Shown here: one piece after another, positions 5,900-11,099 of the stretch
Position numbering within the stretch: position 1 is the stretch's first letter
How the letters are laid out: every line of letters begins with the position of its first letter
Source of the DNA: Thalassiosira profunda
Taxonomy: Eukaryota > Bacillariophyta > Thalassiosirophyceae > Thalassiosirales > Thalassiosiraceae
Direction of reading: 5' to 3'
NCBI GenBank assembly: GCA_036939355.1
Contig: JALLAP010000676.1
Coordinates: forward strand, 1-11,099
DNA: 11,099 bases
Translations under genes and position numbers: made by a program
Notes under the pieces: generated by a model
Databases searched by the model: none
Told to the model about the DNA's origin: nothing
What the model saw: only the letters and a program-made list of their open reading frames with translations

Positions 5900-7020
5900 T
5901 TAGCAGGTGGCATCCTCCTCGCCGTCCAAATCGGCCACCAGCTTATCGAATCCTCCCTTGCCTCCCTCCTCCACTTCCTTGGCCAACGCCTTCGCCATCC
6001 CAGGCTTCCCCTCGGTCTCTTTGGGCGGCATAAACAACTCCTTTTTGTAATCTGGCAGCTTCGCGCGCTCCACCATCTTGTGTCCCTTGGCCAACTTCAC
6101 GCCGTTGTTCTTTCCATCGTCTCCCACGGAATCCACCATGCCCACCTCGGCGCAGTGCATGGCCCAGTACTCCTTGGGGCTCATCCGGTCCTCCCCCGCC
6201 CGGCGGTGGTTCATGCTCGTGCGCAGTTCCTGGTACGCCACGCGCACCTGCGGAGGGACGGCGGGGCAGTACGCAAAGTGGAAGTGCTGCATGTCCTGCG
6301 ACGCCTGGTAGAATTTGCCGGTGGCGGTGGGGTAACAGATGGCCCGCTCCACGCGATCCTTGGCGTCCACTGCCAAGTTTTTCGATTGCAAGTTTGGTGA
6401 GACACATCACATGCACACTGATTTGCAACTCTTCAGTTCGGTCACTCACTGGCGGGGACGCAAAACACGCAACGCAATCCGACCTGCCCCACGAATTTGG
6501 CCCGGCTGTTCCGTACGCTCTTCTCCGTGTCCTCCTTCTCGGCGAGGAACACCTCCATCAGCCGGGTGCGGACATAGCACTGCTTCTCGCTCAGGTTGTC
6601 CTCATCGTTCGGCGCGCCCATAACGTACGTCTGCCGATCCTTCTTGACGGGATACTCCTCCATGCTCAATGTTCCCGCCCGGGTGGCCGGGATGGGCGCC
6701 GGGGGCGGAAGCACCATCGGGGGCACCGCATTGTGCAGCCCGGTGATGGACGGCATGCCGTAATTCGCCTGCCCGGGCAAGACCATGACACCCGGGACCT
6801 GGAAGCCCTTGGCGTGAGCACTCCAGTAATCTTCGAAGAACTTTTGGTAGTACGGATTGTTCGCCGGGGGCGGCGGGGGAGGAGGAGGGGGAGGATAGTT
6901 CGACGCGGTGAGCGGGCGCTTCTTGTTCTGCAGGTGCGGGAGGGGGTAGGGCTTGGCGCCACCCTTCTTGGGCGACTTCGCCGCCACCGCGGCCTTCTTG
7001 GCAGGGACGACCTTGGGCAT
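5900..7020 (-). CDS. CxxC...HxxxC domain protein of diatom type, function unknown (two exons)
   Basis: Exon 1 (7020-6450) and exon 2 (6369-5900) splice in phase 1 to 346 residues. The N-terminus (1-42) is Lys/Pro/Ala-rich (KKAAVAAKSPKKGG, QNKKRPL), suggesting a nuclear protein. A run of about ten prolines follows (43-52), then NPYYQKFFEDYWSAHAKGF (55-73). The core domain covers about 175-283: FVGQVGLRCVFC (C184, C187), ICYPTATGKFYQASQDMQ (201-218), HFHFAYC (H219/H221, C225), YWAMHCAEVGMVDS (258-271) and GVKL. C184, C187, a His and C225 are placed as in a small zinc-binding fold. From memory, this order (GxVGxRCxxC, xxYPxxxxxxYQAxQxMxxxH...C..P, W...A...G..D....G..) recurs in many unnamed proteins of diatoms. 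I know no function; nucleic-acid or protein binding is a reasonable guess. The C-terminus is acidic. Confidence 0.8.
6370..6449 (-). other. Intron of the CxxC...HxxxC gene (80 bp)
   Basis: On the minus strand the donor is GCCA|GTGAGT at 6449 and the acceptor is TTGGCAG|TGGACG at 6370. Reading through would stop at once (GTGAGTGA contains TGA), while splicing joins the two cysteine and histidine parts of the domain. The intron holds two TTGCAA palindromes (6386-6391 and 6423-6428). Confidence 0.85.
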
Positions 7021-7132
7021 GGCTGCCGGCAGTGGTGAACGCTGGCCGCGGCGAAGTTATGCGGGTCGGTTCATCTGGTCGAGCGTGTTTGGCGTTGAGT
7101 TTTGAGTTGATAGTACAACGTACAAAAAGATA

Positions 7133-7355
7133 GGTACGTGTCAATTCCTACGTAGAAAATAAAGGAATCAGGACCAATTTTGGAGGGAAAGTACGCGACA
7201 GCTGCTTTACTTTGAGGAAAGGTTGANTACCGTACTACGTAACTGCTCAGAGCAGGTACTTAACCGTAGGAACTAGTACTTTTCTACGCTGAGCAGATAC
7301 GTAGGATTTTGAGCAAAATCTGGCCTGATTGAGCACTGCTCAGTTGACAGGTCCC
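7133..7355. mobile_element. Tc1/mariner-like MITE, copy 2 (223 bp, diverged left end)
   Basis: The right terminal repeat ctgctcagttgacaggtccc (7336-7355) is identical to that of copy 1. The left end ggtacgtgtcaa (7133-7144) matches the expected gggacctgtcaa at 10 of 12 positions, and both ends are flanked by TA (7131-7132 and 7356-7357). The right 130 bp are about 94% identical to copy 1. The left part (about 7145-7227) is unrelated to copy 1 and longer, and it ends at the only ambiguous base of the window (n at 7227). There is no coding capacity. The right boundary is certain; the left boundary is likely but weaker. Confidence 0.65.
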
Positions 7356-7357
7356 TA
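7228..7357. repeat. Dispersed direct repeat, copy B (130 bp)
   Basis: This is the same-orientation partner of 2399-2528. Differences cluster in two spots: around aactagtact (two substitutions) and between gtaggatttt and gattgagcac (four substitutions and two one-base indels). The inner inverted repeat is fully kept. Confidence 0.9.
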
Positions 7358-7535
7358 TCGGCGCGTCGTCGCTGTCTGTGTTAGTTGTGGGCTTGCTTGC
7401 TTTTTGTGGCCAAGATTTTTGCCTTTGCGCGGGTCTGCAAGGGTTAACCCTTGCTACCACCTACTACGTTTTACTACGTATGCACTTTCGAGGTAGGTAA
7501 CTGAGAGCCTCGTTTTTTGTGCTTTGTGCTTCAAC

Positions 7536-7567
7536 TTGCAACTTGCAACTTGCAACCCGTTGCGCAA
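7536..7567 (+). repeat. Three tandem TTGCAAC heptamers plus a TTGCGCAA palindrome
   Basis: TTGCAA starts at 7536, 7543 and 7550, so the unit TTGCAAC is repeated three times without gaps. Four bases later comes the 8-bp palindrome TTGCGCAA (7560-7567). The cluster sits 51-82 bp before the ATG at 7618, in the promoter or 5' leader of the four-helix membrane gene. TTGCGCAA is the ideal palindrome bound by C/EBP-type bZIP factors in animals; whether an algal factor binds here is inference. Confidence 0.8.
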
Positions 7568-7617
7568 CACCAGTTCGCAACGCACCCCCACGCCGTGCGA
7601 CGTCTTACACCAACATC

Positions 7618-8052
7618 ATGGGGCTGCTGAAGCACGTCGTCTGCCCCCTCTTCATCTTGGTGCACGCCCTCGTCGTGTACAAGGTCCTCTTGATGCGAGA
7701 CTTCGAGTCCGGTCCTGCGGACTGGGGGTGGCCTGCGAGGTACGAGGGCGACGACGGGAAGCTATCCCAGTGGGAGCGTCACTGCTTTGGCATCATCGCG
7801 GGTTCGCATCTTTCTATGTTGGTGGGGCTGATCTTGGGAATGACCACCGAGCACGGCCATTTCCGTGCCGTCATAACTTTGATGGAACTGATCTATTGGG
7901 CGAACGGCGCCCTGGACGCGTATTTGGTGGGCAGCCCTTGCGAATTTGCAATTGTGCTGACGGTTCTCGCCGCGGTTGGATTGGCCGTACATTCACAAGA
8001 GCCAGGATTGCTTACGAAGGACAAGGATGCTTCATCCGATAAGACGAAGTGA
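7618..8052 (+). CDS. Small four-helix membrane protein, function unknown
   Basis: The frame gives 144 residues from ATG 7618 (caacATCATGG context), with no intron. Predicted hydrophobic helices are about 7-25 (VVCPLFILVHALVVYKVLL), 55-74 (FGIIAGSHLSMLVGLILGM), 84-104 (VITLMELIYWANGALDAYLV) and 108-126 (FAIVLTVLAAVGLAVHS). Between helices 1 and 2 lies a polar loop (FESGPADWGWPARYEGDDGK) with acidic and Trp residues. The C-terminal tail is Lys/Asp-rich and soluble. There is no obvious signal peptide cleavage site; helix 1 may act as the signal anchor. The charged residues within and next to the helices (H63 in helix 2, E88 in helix 3) could be functional, but I recognise no named family. The composition and clean stop suggest a real gene. 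It ends 138 bp before the convergent cyclin stop. Confidence 0.7.
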   Translation: MGLLKHVVCPLFILVHALVVYKVLLMRDFESGPADWGWPARYEGDDGKLSQWERHCFGIIAGSHLSMLVGLILGMTTEHGHFRAVITLMELIYWANGALDAYLVGSPCEFAIVLTVLAAVGLAVHSQEPGLLTKDKDASSDKTK

Positions 8053-8190
8053 TCTGCAAGATCTGTCGAATCAACAGGCTGGCGATGGAGCCCGTATCAC
8101 ACAATCATGCTGAAAGAAGAAGCGTGTTGTAGCAGATCGGTTGGCTCATCCTCTACAAAACAAGATATCATCCGTAGAAAGTGAGCAGCA

Positions 8191-9454
8191 TTATAACTTT
8201 ATGTCGTGAAAAGCAACCACCTTCGACAGTACGCTCTGCGGTGTCGAAGTATCATCATCTTGTACCCTGTCCTGGGGCCAAAACTTCGACGTAGTTGTAG
8301 TAGGCGAAGCTCTCGGAGAGAAAGATTCCGCAGAGGATGTGCTGCTGCGTGACCGCTGCACAACGCTATCAGTACTGCCATCACCGACGACGACTCCTTT
8401 TTCTTCGGCCGGAGATGCCACTGAGCTCAGAAGAATGGACCTTACACCCTCCAACTCATCGGCAGTCGCTCCTCTACACGATTCCGCCGTATCAAACACC
8501 AACACGATGCTCTCCTGACAAAAGAAGGCCATCTCAATATCGTCGTGGATAGATGCACTCTCTTTCATGGAGGCCTCGAGCGCGTTCAGTACCGCAGCCG
8601 TAGCGACGGCACACGAAGAGACTTGGAAGAGCCTGCTGTCTTGCAGCGCGATTCCTAGCTGGTACCGCACCAACTCGAGAAGGTGCTCTCTCAGATCTTG
8701 TTCGAACAGAGAAATATCTTGTCCGTCGAAGATCAAGTCTAGGAAGATATGCACGTACTCCATCGGAGTGGCAGGATTCACCTTCCATCGAAGCGCGAAC
8801 AAGATTTTGCTCTCCATCTTGTGTATCTCGTCTCCCGACACGGCGCCTTGGCACAGCTGCGCGAACGCGTGCGACGAGACGTTCCATCGGTGCGGAAGGC
8901 GCAGCTTGATGGCAATGTAGAGAGATGTGACCGAGACCACGCGAAACATGGTCCGGTTGCGCCGGGCCTCCAATCCGGCGTCGGTAGAGAGGAATCTATC
9001 TTGATAGTAGGCTGCGGTGGAGACGATCGATCGATCGATGGCAAAGTAATCGACCATCTGAGAAGTAGTAGATGAGGGACGAAGGACATAAAGAGACGTG
9101 AGCACACGATGCACGCAAGAGTCAGAGACAACGCAACGCAACCCGTCGGCTCACCTTCGCGCACCAATCCAACATCTTCAGCCTACAATTCTCGTCGACC
9201 AACAGCTGGCTCTTGGGCTCGCCATCGTCCTGCTGCTCGTCGTGCCTGTAGTCGAACTTCTGGCACGGATCATACGCCGCGCCGGCCTCTTCGGACTGCT
9301 GCATCGCAGCCAAATTGCAAACGAGCTCGCTTGCCCTAACACTGCCGGGCTTCGGCTCGGGCGAGGCCAGGGACCTCCGCTTCGCCACCGGCCCGTCGAG
9401 AACCTGCGTCGGATATGATCCTTGGTGGCGGCAAAGGGCAGTAGGTAGCTTCAT
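8191..9454 (-). CDS. Cyclin, diatom-type (two exons)
   Basis: Exon 1 (9454-9155) and exon 2 (9057-8191) splice in phase 0 to 388 residues. The cyclin box starts at VDENCRLKMLDWCAK|MVDYFA (86-105, split by the intron). It continues with IVSTAAYYQDRFL (111-123) and FRVVSVTSLYIAIKL (138-152), carrying the conserved CDK-contacting Lys (K151). IHKMESKILFALRW (178-191) carries the paired Glu (E182). The helices at about 215-300 form the second cyclin fold, and the tail from about 318 is Ser/Thr-rich. Cyclins activate cyclin-dependent kinases; this divergent type with an acidic, low-complexity N-terminus (QSEEAGAAYDPCQKFDYRHD, 53-72) is like the expanded cyclin group reported in diatoms. Which cycle phase it serves cannot be read from sequence. 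No clear D-box or PEST is seen. ATG 9454 (caccATGa) is preferred; an in-frame upstream start near 9535 would add 27 residues that look non-coding. Confidence 0.85.
9058..9154 (-). other. Intron of the cyclin gene (97 bp)
   Basis: On the minus strand the donor is AAG|GTGAGC at 9154 and the acceptor is a pyrimidine-rich tract ending TTCTCAG|ATGGTC at 9058. Splicing joins the first helix of the cyclin box. The intron starts with three TTGCG-type words (ggttgcgttgcgttg) instead of TTGCAA. Confidence 0.85.
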
Positions 9455-10005
9455 GGTGCTTCTTTGCTTTGCAGTCGATGCTATGATCCATTTCGCGGGC
9501 TGTGCGGCCTGGCTGCAACCTTCTTGGCTAATCAAGACCTATCCGCATTCATGAAGCTTTGGTTTATGAGCCGGTGCTGCGGGGCCGATGATTTGCAACC
9601 GGCCGTTCTGCATGGTTCGCTTGCCTTCGGCTCGGGTTGGGGTCGTGGGAGAGGGGCGACTTTGGCATGGTGACCCCGCGCCGGGTGACGCCAAGCATTT
9701 TTTCCGTGGGATCAACATCATCTGTGCCCATGGGCAGTAGAGATTGGTCATGTCACTGTCAATGGCAGTAGTAAAAAGAGTCCCTTCTGATTTTCACCTC
9801 GAGCGCTCAACAAAAGCCGCGCCCAAGCAGGCCCTATTTTCTGCTCAGCGAAGCTGCACAAGCGCTTCTTGCATGCCCAAGAAGGACCAAAGGTCGACTT
9901 GACCAAACCAACAGCACAATCATCTGAAGTTGTAATGCCCAAACCCTAACCTACTTAGTATCTAAATGGTATTCCTATCAACAAATCAGTAGGACCGATT
10001 GCTCC
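9455..10005. promoter_or_regulatory. Intergenic region: cyclin promoter and PhzF 3' end
   Basis: Both flanking genes are on the minus strand, so these 551 bp hold the 3' end of the PhzF-like gene and the promoter and leader of the cyclin gene. I see no convincing coding frame; the open frames lack family features. Notable short words are TTGCAA at 9593-9598 and AAACCCTAAC at 9941-9950, like the plant telo-box promoter element but single-copy. The last 50 bp before 10005 are AT-rich. Confidence 0.4.
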
Positions 10006-11099
10006 TCACCAACTCACATGCAACTTCCCTGAAAGCACAGTGACGGCCGTTCCAACGATGCACACTCTTCCCTCCTCCGCCTTCAGGATGCATTCCACCA
10101 ACCCTCCTCTCTCTGATTCTTGCCTTCCGACCAATGTGGTCTTTCCTAGTTTGCTGCCAAAGTACGGTCCCAGCGAGCAGTGCGCCGAGCCCGTCACTGG
10201 GTCTTCATCTATGCCCACTTTGGGACCGAAGAAGCGGGATCGAAAGTCTACCGAGAGATTTTGTTGTTGCGTTGATTCTGACGTTTGTGCTGAGGCACAA
10301 CAGCAGACAATGACGCCTCTGGAATATCCAGCCCAGGTGGTCAATGCGGAATAGTCCACCTGCTTGCCAAGCAACGAATCGAATCCCTCTTCTGTCAATT
10401 CAATCAACAGGTCCTCCTTGCCATCCGTTGTTCCAATGTGTACAACGTGGCCCGCAACACTTGCAATTGCAGCCTCTATCATAGCCAACGCTTCTTCCTG
10501 ACCATCCTGATCTACAGGCGTCACATTCTTCCACGGAAAGTTCATTGCAATCCGCGACGACCTGTCGGAAATGGACACTGGGACAGTTGATTTACAATTG
10601 GCTGGAGGAACGAGCAGCTCTGCCTGAAGATCGTCGTTCTTTGCAAAGAAGGCAATTTTGTGGTTTTGTTTTGGGTCTTCCAGCTTTTTGGGGAGCAGCA
10701 AGGCAGAGGCGGCTGCAAGCGTGGCATGGCCGCAGAGATCAACTTCCACTCCCGTTCTCGTGTAGTATCTGATGGCGTAGGCCGGGTGATTGGTGTTCTT
10801 CTTCTGCTGACCCATCCCTTCATTGTCCATTGAGGATTTGTTTGGAAGCGGCCAAACAAAAGCCGTCTCGGATTGGTTGAACTCTTTCGCCACCGTTGCC
10901 ATGAAGGACGCCCCGCGGAGTTGAGCTCCATTGCCGTCGTCCCCGCCTTCATCCATTTCATCCAAAGAGGCATCACTGTCGCTCTCGCTGCTTTTCTTTA
11001 TCGGTGCATCGGACGGATCCACCCCCGGCGGCCCATCCAGCAGCACGACACCGGCAGGGTTGCCGCTCCCCTGCTTTTCCACATCGGCAAAGGAATCGA
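10006..11099 (-). CDS. PhzF-family isomerase/epimerase-like protein, runs off the right end
   Basis: The frame is open from the window edge (first full codon 11097-11095) to TGA at 10006, giving 363 residues without the start. It enters at DSFADVEKQGSGNPAGVVLL, the usual N-terminal strand and GNPA turn of the family, so only a few residues are missing. The PhzF catalytic triad positions are visible: Glu in FNQSETAFVWP (E77 of the visible part), His in DLCGHATLAAA (H124) and Asp in IDEDPVTGSAHCSL (D299). PhzF isomerises an intermediate of phenazine synthesis. Eukaryotic relatives (yeast YHI9, human PBLD) have the same fold but unclear substrates, and this one is likely similar. An acidic, Ser-rich insert of about 35 residues (27-60) separates the GNPA strand from the catalytic Glu, which is unusual. 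No intron is seen in the visible part. Confidence 0.88.
   Translation of the reverse strand, partial: DSFADVEKQGSGNPAGVVLLDGPPGVDPSDAPIKKSSESDSDASLDEMDEGGDDGNGAQLRGASFMATVAKEFNQSETAFVWPLPNKSSMDNEGMGQQKKNTNHPAYAIRYYTRTGVEVDLCGHATLAAASALLLPKKLEDPKQNHKIAFFAKNDDLQAELLVPPANCKSTVPVSISDRSSRIAMNFPWKNVTPVDQDGQEEALAMIEAAIASVAGHVVHIGTTDGKEDLLIELTEEGFDSLLGKQVDYSALTTWAGYSRGVIVCCCASAQTSESTQQQNLSVDFRSRFFGPKVGIDEDPVTGSAHCSLGPYFGSKLGKTTLVGRQESERGGLVECILKAEEGRVCIVGTAVTVLSGKLHVSW

Larger units (their letters stand above)
7021..7617. promoter_or_regulatory. Divergent intergenic region with second MITE and a TTGCAAC leader repeat
   Basis: These 597 bp lie between the leftward CxxC...HxxxC gene and the rightward four-helix gene. 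Positions 7133-7355 are the second transposon copy. Positions 7356-7530 hold poly-T and TACTACG-rich sequence with no gene: tactacgttttactacgta around 7463-7481 echoes words in the MITE, perhaps an older fragment. Positions 7536-7567 carry the TTGCAAC repeats. A frame open from about 7519 into the downstream gene has no ATG before 7618, so I treat it as leader. Confidence 0.5.

Noticed and set aside
6866..6896. G-rich run on the plus strand as a possible G-quadruplex or regulatory element
   Set aside because: It is the complement of the proline-codon run (CCx repeats) in the CxxC...HxxxC gene, so coding explains it. Only three runs of four or more Gs are present.
7519..7617. Upstream extension of the four-helix membrane gene
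   Set aside because: There is no ATG in frame before 7618, and the translated stretch is just the TTGCAAC repeat.
9539..9942. Two short minus-strand frames between the cyclin and PhzF-like genes
   Set aside because: Their compositions are random-looking, with no motif and no splice link to either neighbour.
9941..9950. Telomere-like aaaccctaac
   Set aside because: It is a single copy only. It is not a telomeric array, and its value as a telo-box promoter element cannot be judged from one occurrence.
1..11099. CRISPR arrays, tRNA or rRNA genes, prokaryotic operons, replication origins
   Set aside because: I saw no regularly spaced repeats, no cloverleaf-like sequence and no ribosomal RNA core sequence. 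The introns and gene order show eukaryotic nuclear DNA.

Overview
This is eukaryotic nuclear DNA, most likely from a diatom or another stramenopile alga. Four genes are interrupted by short GT-AG introns (80 to 121 bp), and the exons splice in the correct phase into recognisable proteins. Gene spacing is tight. Two genes have diatom-like hallmarks: a divergent cyclin, and a CxxC...HxxxC domain protein of a type I associate with diatoms. There are no bacterial operons or Shine-Dalgarno sites. The window carries ten genes. Two run off the ends, and one looks broken by frameshifts.

Layout from left to right: the start of a membrane protein (minus, runs off the left end); a small broken gene resembling short bacterial proteins (plus, 581-989); a BCDIN3-type RNA 5'-phosphate methyltransferase (minus, 2 exons); a protein joining an ING-type N-terminal domain to an SGF29 tandem Tudor domain (plus); a five-repeat protein of unknown function (minus); a RibD-C/dihydrofolate-reductase-like enzyme (plus, 2 exons); the CxxC...HxxxC domain protein (minus, 2 exons); a small four-helix membrane protein (plus); a cyclin (minus, 2 exons); and a PhzF-family isomerase-like protein (minus, runs off the right end). 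The first nine genes strictly alternate in strand, so divergent promoters alternate with convergent 3' ends. One convergent pair is only 19 bp apart.

Two related short non-coding transposons lie in two of the divergent promoters, in the same orientation. They have Tc1/mariner-style features: terminal inverted repeats beginning GGGACCTGTC and flanking TA dinucleotides. The palindrome TTGCAA occurs 20 times by my count, where about 2.5 are expected, and it is concentrated in introns and one 5' leader.

The genes do not form a pathway. Two nuclear functions, chromatin reading (ING-SGF29) and RNA end modification (BCDIN3), share a divergent promoter, but nothing in the sequence shows that they cooperate. 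The most unusual object is the ING-SGF29 fusion, in which the H3K4me3-reading PHD finger of ordinary ING proteins is absent and an unrelated H3K4me3-reading module is present instead.
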